Positions 47,226-59,000 of a DNA stretch of 64,000 bases are shown here, piece by piece. The DNA comes from Mytilisepta virgata (taxonomy: Eukaryota > Mollusca > Bivalvia > Mytilida > Mytilidae), in contig CM051516.1 in assembly GCA_028015205.1 (NCBI GenBank), forward strand, positions 61,074,230 to 61,138,229. The letters are read 5' to 3'. Position 1 is the stretch's first letter. Each line of letters begins with the position of its first letter. The notes beneath the pieces were generated by a model. The model did no database searches, was not told where the DNA came from, and saw nothing but the letters and a program-made list of their open reading frames with translations. A program made the position numbers and the translations under genes.

Positions 47226-47772
47226 TATAATTTTTTAACATCAGTCACTGCAGCACAGTTTCTTGTACATGAAAACAGACAACTTACAAATAATAGACAT
47301 TAGTTTCATCTGAAAGTTCATTTTCATTTCATCTACTGTAAATTCAGAAATTATTTTGCTTAATCATTTCATGTTTTAAACAACCAACAATAATGTGAGT
47401 ATCAATTATAAGAATATTAGAAACAAAATTTAAATGTCAGGTGTAACTATTGCAATCTTTACCTTGTTGCATTTTTATGCATTTAATAAATAAATTCCAT
47501 CAATTTCTGAATTTATGAATATTACAAAAAAAAAAATGGAAAAGATACTTTTTATTATTACAAATTTCATTTCTTTGCATTCCTAAAAACATACCATTCA
47601 TTTTTGTATTTACTGTCTATGATCACCAAATATTTACCTATGTCACAATTTTTCCTAAAAAAATTTGTTGAAATTGAACGAAATAAGTACAATGTGAAAT
47701 AGAAAATGGTGACTACTACGATTATGAGTAATTCTAAATTTGAAATAATTAATTGTGTTACAATGAGGATAC

Positions 47773-47857
47773 GTATTTTATCAGGAACACCAGTATCTAG
47801 ACAGTCTCTAATTTCTTGGATTTCTTTGTTTAAACCAGGCTGCTGGAACAATTCTTC
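47773..47857 (-). CDS. OCRL/INPP5B: OCRL/INPP5B-like 5-phosphatase, RhoGAP-domain exon (first exon in window)
   Basis: On the minus strand a TTTTGTAG acceptor opens an 85-bp exon encoding 28 residues that begin EELFQQPGL and contain IRDCLDTGVPDKI. It ends in phase 1 at a GTATCC donor. The text matches the start of the RhoGAP-like domain of OCRL and INPP5B, inositol polyphosphate 5-phosphatases that remove the 5-phosphate of PI(4,5)P2 on endosomal and Golgi membranes. In active RhoGAPs an arginine finger occupies the position of the first Q in LFQQPG. The glutamine here matches the catalytically dead RhoGAP known for OCRL/INPP5B. The exon joins the next one (44763-44890) in frame, and the split codon gives the expected proline. 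The preceding exons (phosphatase, ASH domain) were not found up to 56042. Family recognition is from memory. INPP5B-like wording (IRDCLDTG) is slightly closer than OCRL. Confidence 0.93.
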
Positions 47858-48048
47858 CTACAAAATACAAATAATTAATGTGTAAATTTCTTCAGATACC
47901 TTCTCTTTGAAAAAGAGAGACTGTAAACATGTAATGGTAATTATATTGCTTTTAAACAACAGAATTTGAAAGAGACCATAGCTCAGTTGTTTGAAAGTTA
48001 CCCACTTTTTTCGTTTTCCAATATTTCTTTCTTTAAGACTATCTATCG

Positions 48049-48497
48049 ACCATTGCAGCCAAATCTGGTTCAAATTGGCCCAATGGTTTCAAACATGAAG
48101 ATTTTTAAAGGAATTTTCTCATAGGGTTCTATGTTAAACTAAGTTTGGCTGTAGTCACCATCTTGGTTTAAAGTCTCCGTCATCAGCCACTATTCATAAA
48201 AAGAACCAACTAAAGAGAATCCTTGCCAAATTTACTTCTGATTGGCCAAGTAGTTTTAGACAAGTAGATTTTTTAATGAATTTTAATGAAAGTTCTGCTG
48301 CCGTGGCCATATTTGATTTCTGATCGGCACCAAAGTAACAATGCTTGGATATGACATTACAAGAAACATCTCTGCCAAGTTTGGTCACATTCTGGTCAAT
48401 GGTTCTCAAGAAGATCAAAACGTGAAAAGTTAACACCAACAAATGATGGTAATTAATACATGTAGCTCAAACTGGCCTTTTTCCAGGTAAGCTAAAA
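48049..48497 (-). mobile_element. Helentron/HINE-like element, left-truncated copy
   Basis: Internal phrases GACCATTGCAGCCAAATCTG, AATTGGCCCAATGGTTTCA and ACCATCTTGGTTTAAAG match the other copies. The right end reads GTAGCTCAAACTGGCC, then CCAGGTAAGCTAAAAAG. The hairpin end is missing on the left. Confidence 0.6.
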
Positions 48498-49215
48498 AGT
48501 GGTTATCTTTAGAACAACTTAGGAGGAAGATTAGTCATGTGATAAAAGTAACTCTATAACACTGGTACATGTTCCTCTGTTGAAGCAATGATTCCATGAT
48601 TTTCATATTCTGTTGCAACAGAATTCATACAAGGTTTAGTTTGAGAGTATTTGAAAAGACAGTCAGCACTTTTTATGCATATTGCCCTCTTTCCACTTTT
48701 TGGATTGATAACAAAAAATCAAATGACCATTGCTGAATCTGCAAAAATCTGTAATTATGAAAGTTAAATTCAAGAAATATTTCACATAAAGATTTTCATG
48801 GTAAATAATGTTATAAAATAATATTTAAAATCTGCTCCCTTGAATAAACTTATAGATAAAGGGTACAGATCTAAAGGTACAATGTATTGTTAAATTTTTT
48901 AAAATAAAAAGCAAAATTATTGATTTTCTTCTAAATTCTTTAAAAGGACATTCATTTTATTCCCTGAATTGATTCCTAATTTTTATCTGAAGTTTTTACT
49001 TCTAACATTTGGCATTTTCATTCATCAAGTTATCATTTGAGGACATTTTAATTATCATGTTTTTCTTGTAATATAATGAAGTTTTATTATGTAATCTACA
49101 AGTTGGTAAACATTTACATTTGTTGTCATAAAACATGATTTCTGGTCATTGGATCTAGATACCTCGGCTACCTGTCAATTACCTGTGAGCGTTCATAAGA
49201 TTAAAAACAGCAACT

Positions 49216-49350
49216 AAAGGCACCAGAGAGCTTGTACTGCTCACCTAGATTTAATATGCCATCTCTGTTTTTTGTCAAGAACCAATACAAAATGTTGACC
49301 TTTGTAACATTTTACCACAGTTCACCACTGAGTTTCAGAAAAAGAAGATT
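49216..49350 (-). mobile_element. Helentron/HINE-like fragment, hairpin end only
   Basis: TTGTACTGCTCACCTAG, preceded by a decayed GGCACC..GAGC hairpin, matches the hairpin end of the 36350-36833 element. A short piece of internal unit (ACCACTGAGTTTCAGAAAAAG) follows, then similarity is lost. Confidence 0.45.
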
Positions 49351-49470
49351 TCCAAATTGGTTTTGCTGATTTTTCTTTTATCTGTAGTGTTTGAACATTT
49401 TTTAAGGACATTTTAGTGCCAATGTTATTAATTTTTAAAATAGAATCTCATTAGACACTTTGGACAGTGA

Positions 49471-49587
49471 AGATATTTGGGTTATTTTAAGATTTTTGTA
49501 ATTTCACTCTTTTGTTTGTCATCATTCTGATATTTGGGTTATTTTAAGATCGTTTTGATGTCACTCTTTTGTTTGTCATCATTCTGA
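49471..49587. repeat. 57-bp tandem dimer
   Basis: GATATTTGGGTTATTTTAAG at 49472 and 49529; both end TTTGTTTGTCATCATTCTGA. Confidence 0.9.
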
Positions 49588-50421
49588 AATATCTTGAGTT
49601 GGTATTCTGCAATAAGAAATTTTCACTTCCTGTAAAACCCATAATTTGCAGTATTTTTGATAAGCTCTACTTAAACCAGACATGAAACTCACAGGCTCGA
49701 CTGATATTATCTGTCATAATTTTCGAAAGGATACCAAGGGATATATAAAAATTGTTTTGTCACTTACAATATAGCCGAATCAATAAACAAAGAGATATAC
49801 GGTATTAACACGAAGCTGAGAACTTCATTTAACTAACGGATCCATTTATCACAGGAATATAAACCTAGGCTGTGGATGTGATAACTAACTAGAATTTGAT
49901 TGTATTAGAGTGGGATGAATGTTTCCAATCCTGCATAATATTTATCACCTTCTGTTAAATACTAACAACATTATTCTACTAGGAGTAAAAAACAAAATCA
50001 ATTAAGGATGGAAAACTTATAAGCATGTTTTTATGATTTTTTTGCTAATTCCAAGACACATCTGGGAAATTTTCTGACAGGAAATGAATAGATCCTTATA
50101 AATAGTTCCCTGGTCGGGGAGTTAGGGTAAATATCTTAGACACTTCAACCCCACTGGGAATTAATATATTTGTGCTGTTATACTTCAAAACTTGATATTT
50201 AACAGAAGTTATAAGAATGATATCATTATGACAAGGGACTGGAAAGGAAAACAATATCCATTCATGTTATTTATTATTTACATAGTAACCTTGTTCATCA
50301 CCCAACCAGCCATATTTGTATCTATATTTAGAAAGATACCTTTCAGAACTGTTAGCTTATGAAAAAATTAAAGTTATTATAATTAGAATTTTACTGAAGA
50401 GTTTATCATTTAGCATACAAT

Positions 50422-50620
50422 GAAAATAAATGGAAACGGTGAGCTGTATGAAGGGGCACAAAATGACTTAAATGTAAAAAATACACATTTCGAAGAAAAC
50501 CAAATATATATATAAAAAAACCATATAAGTTAAAAAGGGTCCAATATGGTCTTGATCACCAGCACGAAAAAAATAAAAGGTGTTGACTCTTGGAAACCCA
50601 GAGCAAGTCGGAGTCCATAC
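50422..50620. mobile_element. same MITE family as 7308-7540, copy 2 (one end lost)
   Basis: GAAAATAAATGGAAACGGTG plus AGCTGT at 50422-50446 matches the terminal repeat of copy 1. Block 50562-50610 (GGTGTTGACTCTTGGAAACC) is the reverse complement of 7344-7385. The right terminal repeat was not found. Confidence 0.55.
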
Positions 50621-50976
50621 ATAGAATGTAAACAAAAAGAAATTTCATCTGACACTCCCCTTGCACAGTAAACATACTTTATATAATGTTGACAGACTGC
50701 AAGATAGATAGTAATAATAAGAAAAAAATATCTGTTTGACATTCCGCTTGTATAGAAAACGCAATTGTAACGCAATTGTGTAAGGTAAATGTACTGCAAG
50801 ATATGGTAGTACTGTGCATACTTAGTACAAAAAAACTGAAATTAAGAATTTTTAACATTAATTATGAATCCAAAGGGTCAGAGTGATGCAGCTTATCCTT
50901 GCTTTCACAAATAAATCATACCTTAATTCTTAAAAAAATGCTTTGTTGATCGTGTTTTACCAAAATCTTTGTAGGC

Positions 50977-51075
50977 AGGGGGCCATCACATATGATTTTG
51001 GAAGTGGTCCAAAATGGACAATCTATCAAGATTTTGTCCTGATTGGCCTGTTGGTTCAAACCAAAACATTTAACA
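50977..51075. repeat. single HINE-type internal unit
   Basis: GGGGGCCATCACATATGATT, GGTCCAAAATGGACAATC and TTTTGTCCTGATTGGCC followed by TGTTGGTTCAAACC match one internal module of the HINE-like family. It abuts the left end of the TTAA MITE at 51132. Confidence 0.4.
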
Positions 51076-51131
51076 GCAACTTATATATGAAGAGTTCTCC
51101 ATTAAATAAAGTTAAACTGTTGCAGCAGTTC

Positions 51132-51870
51132 TTAAGGATGTACACCTCTGAGGAGCCAAAAATTTCTAGTATTAAACTTTTTTTCTTAACCTGATTTTTG
51201 GGTTTATATGAGTGTAAGAAAGTAATTTATGAAGAAAAAAATCATATATTCATTTGAAAGTACTCTATTTTTGATGATTTTCCCATTTTTCATCAATTTT
51301 TACCCATTTTGGGCTATTATCATGAAAAAAATCACAGTTCCATGATTAAACTTTTTTTCATACTTTCCCTAAAGATGAAGTGGACCAATCTCAATAAATT
51401 TAACTTAAAAAAAACTATAGGTACGTGTTAATACAAGAAAGTTTTATAAAATTTTGTGGTTTTTTCATGTCAAAATGACAATTCAGTCAATTTAGTAAAT
51501 TTTGAGGTTTTCTCAAAGAGAATATAATTTCAACTTCTTTGTTATAAATGAGTGAAAAATACATATTAAAGAATTTTAAAAAGAAAATATTGATATGGGA
51601 TGCACATATTTTTGGTAAAGTCATTTCTTTGTACCCCTCACCCATTTTCTCAACATTCTTGCTGATGACACTGACCAGATTGGTTATAAAAATTGAAAAT
51701 TTAATTACTCAAAAACTACTTATTTTAAGTACATAATTTTTTCACAGAGTTTAGTTGTATTATAATATTTTTTGAATTCATTAATATTTTCCACTTGTAT
51801 CATATGTTTTGGAAATAATTCCTGAACGAGATTTCAACGAGACTGAAACATCAGAAGCATACATCCTTAA
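51132..51870. mobile_element. TTAA-flanked MITE, second family
   Basis: The left end TTAAGGATGTACACC and right end (inverted) TTAAGGATGTATGC share an exact TTAAGGATGTA tip with TTAA as probable target duplication. It is 739 bp long, with an AT-rich interior. A minus-strand stretch of about 50 codons (about 51548-51700) stays open but has no recognisable domain. A SINE inserted one base beyond the right TTAA. Confidence 0.5.
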
Positions 51871-51882
51871 GCAAAATAAGAT

Positions 51883-52140
51883 TTGTTTGTTTGTTTAGTT
51901 GGGGTTTTATGCCATTTTCAGCACATTTCGCTGTGGCCAGTTTTTATTGGTGGAGGAAGGCGGAGTACCTGGAGAGAACCACGACCTTCGGTAGGAAAAT
52001 TGGCAATCATTGTCAATTTAGATCGTAGTCGAACACACCCCGCCACAGGTGAGATTCGAACTCACAACCCCAGCGTTGACAGGCTAGTGATCATTAGTAG
52101 TCATGACAAACTACCTAGACCACTCGGCCACAGAGGCCCT
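51883..52140 (-). mobile_element. tRNA-derived SINE, copy 2, with perfect 12-bp target duplication
   Basis: Same family as 46981-47225: minus-strand head AGGGCCTCTGTGGCCGAGTG, box B GTTCGAATC, and a tail with GCTGAAAATGGCATAAAACC followed by (CAAA)n. It is bounded by the exact 12-bp repeat GCAAAATAAGAT (51871-51882 and 52141-52152), a clear target-site duplication from LINE-type retrotransposition. The insertion lies immediately next to the right end of a TTAA-flanked MITE (51132-51870) and just before a 45-bp minisatellite. The forward 88-residue reading frame over it is a by-product of the SINE. Confidence 0.9.
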
Positions 52141-52186
52141 GCAAAATAAGATGAATAAGGATTAGCTGGTGTGGATGTTCTTGTGG

Positions 52187-52405
52187 TGGGCAGGGAAATT
52201 GGATACAAATACTGGAAAGTCTGACTTGTGTTTGGCAGGGATATTGGATACAAATACTGGAAAGTCTGACTTGTGTTTGGCAGGGATATTGGATACAAAT
52301 ACTGGAAAGTCTGACTTGTGTTTGGCAGGGATATTGGATACAAATACTGGAAAGTCTGACTTGTGTTTGGCAGGGATATTGGATACAAATACTGGAAAGT
52401 CTGAC
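52187..52405. repeat. 45-bp minisatellite, five near-identical copies
   Basis: GGATACAAATACTGGAAAGT, CTGACTTGTGTTTGGCAGGG, ATATT repeats at 52201, 52246, 52291, 52336 and 52381. Because 45 is a multiple of three and the unit lacks stops in several frames, long repetitive frames appear on both strands. They are not taken as genes. Confidence 0.95.
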
Positions 52406-52849
52406 CATCTAACAGCCATTGCTGCATACTGTGTGTCCCTTTATCTTTGGCAACTGATTTCTTGATGAAAATCTCCAAACTTTATGTCAATTCTGTACAT
52501 TTTACATATCAATTAGGTATGTCTCAAAAGTCAAAATTGCTGTAACTTTTACAAACAAAACTAGCACATATTCATCAATTTCACAATTGTTTTAGGTGAT
52601 GTCATATTTAATGTAAAAATCACAAAAAATGTAAAATCTGTTCTTGTATAATATTTGAGACATTTCAGCAGCAGAAAAGACAATAATTAATTATCACTAT
52701 TGGATACAAAAAGAAGAGTAACATTTTTTACTTTCATTTTAAAGAAATATTTGAGATATTCCCAAAAAATCACTTGCAGTTACAAAAAAAAGATACACAG
52801 AATAAAATTGTTCAAAAAGTGGCCAGGCCCAAAGATGTTTCAGGAAAAT

Positions 52850-52915
52850 TTACAAAATAGATCGAATGAAAATGATGCCAATAGCTTACATGGATCTACA
52901 GTCAGAATGAGCTAA
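52850..52915 (-). mobile_element. decayed right end of a HINE-like element
   Basis: GATGCCAATAGCTTACATGG ... AATGAGCTAATT lines up with the right terminus of 36350-36833 (GACGCCCGTCGCAATAGCTCACATGG ... GTGAGCTAA in pieces). Short and diverged. Confidence 0.3.
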
Positions 52916-53560
52916 TTATGCAGAAAGAAGACTCTAAAATTTTGCTCGACCAACCAGCACTTACTGAAAAGATATTAGAAACAGTGAACTTTCTTTTTTG
53001 CTTGGAATTAGATAAGCAGATTATCTATTGAAGCAGAGCATTAAAAGGTCAAGTTACCTTTATAATCTGTTTGTGGTTTGTTGACAGAAAATAGTTTGAA
53101 TGGGTTTTGTTAATAAATTGTGTTCTTATTGTAACTTCAGATATCTTGGTTGCTAAAGTATACTTTCTGATTGAGAAGCATCTGTTAAACAAAACAGAAA
53201 TTTTATTTCAATGCAAATTCTAAAATTAAGGATTTATCAAGTAATGACAATAGCCAAAAATAACAAATTGAAACCCCCAATATTAATGGATCCTTGAAAT
53301 TGGCAGCTATTAGACAATAGGATAACTTAATCCTTTGATTATGAACAGCCTTTTTATAGAATTGACCTTGGCCATGTAAAGTTACATATATAAACTGGGA
53401 AATTCTGAATTCAAATTAATTTTCTGCCAAGAAAACATAATAAATTTTCTGTGAACTTTGCATAATTTCAAAAAATACTATTTCTCAACTTCGATTGTCA
53501 ATTCTGCTGAAGGCAAAATAAAAATACATTTGTAGTTGATTAATTATAGTATAACTAATC

Positions 53561-53704
53561 TTGAAATGCGAATACCTAACAATCTACAACGAGTTACCGA
53601 ACCACACATTAATTCAGAAGTGCGCGAAGTGCATGAGTGAATTATTAGTGTTTTTCGGTCATGAGTTGTAGATCTTTGGTATTCGAATTTCAAGATTAGT
53701 TATT
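53561..53704. repeat. 144-bp foldback element, intact copy
   Basis: ATAACTAATCTTGAAATGCG, AATACC...ATCTACAACGAG on the left pairs with CTCATG-AGTTGTAGAT ... GGTATTCGAATTTCAAGATT, AGTTAT on the right over about 60 bp. The centre GAAGTGCGCGAAGTGCATGA is nearly self-complementary. A related copy is at 21926-22047. Confidence 0.75.
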
Positions 53705-54799
53705 CTGTTTATTACTTTGAAATATTCCATGTATTCAGAAATTTTAACGAATAAATACAAGGGATTATGTTTTTATATGATTATGCGTCGACCATTGTAT
53801 AGCAACATCGTTAGCGACGGCTATTGTTATGACACTTCCTAGAGTGAAATATGACTTTTGATTTCACTGGGTGAATTACCGAATTTGATTTTACCTCACT
53901 CAATCTAATAAAATACATTATTTATACCAAGCAGCTTTTATTTATAAATTTCTTAATAATTAGAGAACATTTCATAAAAATATAAACTTTTTTTTAGTTG
54001 TAAAGTACTAATAAATGCCAAGCAAAATCGGTAAATTTACCAGTTTTATATATATTGAAACCACCCGTGGTCCAGGTCAATTCTAAATTAAGCCGTCTAA
54101 TCTGATAGGAAATTTTACTAACCTAACACTTAAAAATTGACCACAACAAATGAGTTCTATTTACAATCTCTATTTTTTTAAAACAATTTCTGACATTAAT
54201 ATATTCAAAGAGGACAGACAACCTTTATACAAACCTAAGGGAGAATACATCATTTTAAGTCTAATAATATCCAACTTTTTCCCGCTTACAGACAAAATCA
54301 ATGTTTTTAACTTTTTTCTTGCATAAATTGGTTTGTAGGAAGTAATTTCATTATGAATTATGTGGGTATTTGCCAATATTTCTAACTTATGACAATATGT
54401 GCTGGCTTGCATGTGAAATTATGGCAATGTTATGACATTAATGTTCACTTCTTGCATTAGACTCTTATGTTTCATCACTTGTTTGCCCAGATGAAATTGT
54501 TGCTTAGCAGACAGTGTCTGAAGAATGATAGTAAATCATCTAATATACTATCTACGCATACTACAAGAGTTTATTATGCAAATCAACTCAAATATTAGCA
54601 AACTTAAATTGCTCGATTGTACTCTAGTATGAACTTTAGTTTTTATCACAGATATTCCAACACTTGACATTCTCTATTCAGCTTAATGTCTTCTTGGGCA
54701 GTATAAGCATGTTCTATGATGAAGGCTGTACACTGACCTCATTTTGTACTTTTCAGATTTCTTGTCTCATCCACTTTTATCCAACTGATTTTTCAAATC

Positions 54800-54964
54800 T
54801 ATAGTCAAACCTCCTTTTTAAGTCACCTTTATACAGCAAATCACTGCCTATAGAGAGCACAGTGAAACAGTCCCATTCATTGAACAGAACATGTAAAATT
54901 AACCTCTCTACAATGGTACTTTTTCTGGTCACTTCAGTGCCTTTTATAGACAAGTTTGACTGTA
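54800..54964. mobile_element. 165-bp MITE relic with TACAGTCAAAC ends
   Basis: TATAGTCAAACCT at 54800 and inverted TACAGTCAAACTT ending at 54964. The interior contains TATAGA motifs and paired CACTTC/AAGTCA phrases. A half copy ending CAGGTTTGACTGTA lies at 41132-41145. Confidence 0.45.
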
Positions 54965-56042
54965 CTTTTAATTAAATGATTCCATTACTCGACTGATATT
55001 TCAAGTTGTTCTAACAAACACTTATACTTGAATGATACAATACCCTTTTTCTAAATAATATTCTAGTTACATCAAACAATATATGTCAATTGTAAAATTC
55101 CATTTAGTTTCAAAGAAATAGAGTACTTTTGTTATACTCAGACAATTAAATTTAGCTTTTTGTAATTTTAACTTAACCTAACATCAATATTCTGATTATC
55201 GCTTGATGCAACACAATGCCTGCAAAGTTTTCAAAAACAATGACTACACATGTAATTTACGAGCTCTAAAATGTCAAAAAATGCCCTCAATTTTCATAGA
55301 TCTTCCGTCTAATACAAATCTTTTGACAGAATGTCTAATAAGGAAGTCATCGGTATCGAAGTAAAATGCGTCTAATGATTTACTGCTCTCACACATAATG
55401 AATGACTGTTATTCCTAATTAAAGGACAATCTCCAATATAAATACATTACCATAGCAATGTAACACTTTGGTTATGACCTAATCTATCACCATTATTATA
55501 GCTGTTCTAACAGAGTTGTCTTTTCATGTTCTTCATTAGATGTCTTTTAAAGAAGGGTCAAAAAGCTAAATTTGAATCAACAAAAGATAAAAAATTACCA
55601 CTTAAATAGGTCTTTCAAATATAAACAAATTACTAAGGGTCAATAGGCTAAAGGTAAACAAAAGATAAAAAATTACCACTAAAAAAATATTACCAAGATA
55701 AAAAGTAAAAGACAAAAAGGCCGAATGTTTTGGCTAACTATCCATGATCATAAGCAAAGAAAGAGACAATAACTTATTTTAGGTATCCACACCATAATAT
55801 ATCATGGCCGTAAATTATATTGACTTTTCAGTTGATGGAAATAAATCAAACCAAGAGTTTAAAGCATGAACTGCACACATAAGCTGAAACCCATTTCATT
55901 GTTTGTATGCTGCCTCTATGAAAATAATTTAGGCAAACAGTGTTTCTGAAGTTTGCCAAAATTTACCCAGAATATTGCCATTACATTTTATGGAACATAG
56001 ACGACATTTGTAATAATCATGTGGGCAATAATAGTCTGTATA

Positions 56043-59000
56043 CCTTAACTATAAATGTATGTTGTAAAGATATCTGATGACTCCAACTATCCAAACAACT
56101 GTAACTATAAATGTCTGTTATAAAGATATCTGATGACTCCAACTATCCAAACAACCATAACTATAAATGTCTGTTATAAAGATATCTGATGACTCCAACT
56201 ATCCAAACAACTGTAACTATAAATGTCTGTTATAAAGATATCTGATGACTCCAACTATCCAAACAACCTTAAATATAAATGTCTGTTGTAAAGATATCTG
56301 ATGACTCCAACTATCCAAACAACCTTAAATATAAATGTCTGTTGTAAAGATATCTGATGACTCCAACTATCCAAACAACCTTAAATATAAATGTATGTTG
56401 TAAAGATATCTGATGACTCCAACTATCCAAACAACTGTAACTATAAATGTCTGTTATAAAGATATCTGATGACTCCAACTATCCAAACAACCATAACTAT
56501 AAATGTCTGTTATAAAGATATCTGATGGCTCCAACTATCCAAACAGCCTTAACTATAAATGTCTGTTATAAAGATATCTGATGACTCCAACTATCCAAAC
56601 AACCTTAAATATAAATGTCTGTTATAAAGATATCTGATGACTCCAACTATCCAAACAACCTTAAATATAAATGTATGTTGTAAAGATATCTGATGACTCC
56701 AACTATCCAAACAACCTTAACTATAAATGTCTGTTATAAAGATATCTGATGACTCCAACTATCCAAACAGCCTTAACTATAAATGTCTGTTATAAAGATA
56801 TCTGATGACTCCAACTATCCAAACAACCTTAAATATAAATGTCTGTTATAAAGATATCTGATGACTCCAACTATCCAAACAACCATAACTATAAATGTCT
56901 GTTATAAAGATATCTGATGACTCCAACTATCCAAACCACCTTAACTATAAATGTCTGTTGTAAAGATATCTGATGACTCCAACTATCCAAACAACCATAA
57001 CTATAAATGTCTGTTATAAAGATATCTGATGATTCCAACTATCCAAACAACTGTACCTATAAATGTCTGTTGTAAAGATATCTGATGACTCCAACTATCC
57101 AAACAACCGTAACTATAAATGTCTGTTATAAAGATATCTGATGACTCCAACTATCCAAACAACCATAACTATAAATGTCTGTTATAAAGATATCTGATGG
57201 CTCCAACTATCCAAACAACTGTAACTATAAATGTCTGTTATAAAGATATCTGATGGCTCCAACTATCCAAACAACTGTAACTATAAATGTCTGTTATAAA
57301 GATATCTGATGACTCCAACTATCCAAACAACTGTAACTATAAATGTCTGTTATAAAGATATCTGATGACTCCAACTATCCAAACAGCCTTAACTATAAAT
57401 GTCTGTTATAAAGATATCTGATGACTCCAACTATCCAAACAGCATTAACTACAAATGTCTGTTGTAAAGATATCTGGTGACTCCAATTATCCAAACAACT
57501 GTAACTATAAATGTCTGTTGTAAAGATATCTGATGACTCCAACTATCCAAACAACCTTAACTATAAATGTCTGTTATAAAGATATCTGGTGACTCCAACT
57601 ATCCACCTTAACTATAAATGTCTGTTATAAAGATATCTGATGACTCCAATTATCCAAACAGCCTTAACTATAAATGTCTGTTGTAAAGATATCTGGTGAC
57701 TCCAACTATCCAAACAACCTTAACTATAAATGTCTGTTATAAAGATATCTGGTGACTCCAACTATCCACCTTAACTATAAATGTCTGTTATAAAGATATC
57801 TGGTGACTCCAACTATCCACCTTAACTATAAATGTCTGTTATAAAGATATCTGATGACTCCAACTATCCAAACAACCATAACTATAAATGTCTGTTATAA
57901 AGATATCTGATGACTCCAACTATCCAAACAACCTTAAACATAAATGTCTGTTATAAAGATATCTGATGACTCCAACTATCCACCTTAACTATAAATGTCT
58001 GTTATAAAGATATCTGGTGACTCCAACTATCCAAACAACCTTAACTATAAATGTCTGTTATAAAGATATCTGGTGACTCCAACTATCCACCTTAACTATA
58101 AATGTCTGTTATAAAGATATCTGGTGACTCCAACTATCCAAACAACCATAACTATAAATGTCTGTTATAAAGATATCTGATGACTCCAACTATCCAAACA
58201 ACCTTAACTACAAATGTCTGTTATAAAGATATCTGGTGACTCCAATTATCCAAACAGCCTTAACTATAAATGTCTGTTATAAAGATATCTGATGACTCCA
58301 ACTATCCAAACAGCCTTAACTATAAATGTCTGTTGTAAAGATATCTGATGACTCCAACTATCCAAACAACCTTAACTATAAATGTCTGTTATAAAGATAT
58401 CTGATGACTTCAGACTATCCACCTTAACTATAAATGTCTGTTATAAAGATATCTGGTGACTCCAACTATCCACCTTAACTATAAATGTCTGTTATAAAGA
58501 TATCTGGTGACTCCAACTATCCAAACAACCTTAACTATAAATGTCTGTTATAAAGATATCTGGTGACTCCAACTATCCACCTTAACTATAAATGTCTGTT
58601 ATAAAGATATCTGGTGACTCCAACTATCCACCTTAACTATAAATGTCTGTTATAAAGATATCTGATGACTCCAACTATCCAAACAACCATAACTATAAAT
58701 GTCTGTTATAAAGATATCTGATGACTCCAACTATCCAAACAACCTTAACTATAAATGTCTGTTATAAAGATATCTGGTGACTCCAATTATCCAAACAACC
58801 TTAACTATAAATGTCTGTTATAAAGATATCTGATGACTCCAAGTATCCAAACAGCCTTAACTATAAATGTCTGTTGTAAAGATATCTGATGACTCCAACT
58901 ATCCAAACAACCTTAACTACAAATGTCTGTTATAAAGATATCTGGTGACTCCAACTATCCAAACAACCTTAACTATAAATGTCTGTTATAAAGATATCTG

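Larger units (their letters stand above)
52406..56042. other. AT-rich region between minisatellite and satellite
   Basis: Holds a decayed HINE end, the 53561-53704 foldback and the 54800-54964 MITE. A minus stretch FIIEHAYTAQEDIKLNRECQ (about 54735-54676) is open but short and matches nothing I recognise. No upstream OCRL/INPP5B exon was found here. Confidence 0.5.

Noticed and set aside
50281..50345. Minus stretch SERYLSKYRYKYGWLGDEQ with an AG before it and AAG|GT after it
   Set aside because: Too short, tyrosine/lysine-rich as expected from AT-rich DNA, and not matching the expected preceding exon of the gene.
52101..52478. Long repetitive reading frames on both strands (up to 125 codons)
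   Set aside because: They are produced by a 45-bp tandem repeat. A unit divisible by three without stops stays open in several frames on both strands.
54676..54735. Open minus stretch FIIEHAYTAQEDIKLNRECQ as a possible upstream OCRL/INPP5B exon
   Set aside because: No similarity to the ASH or phosphatase domains, an unconvincing acceptor and only about 29 open codons.
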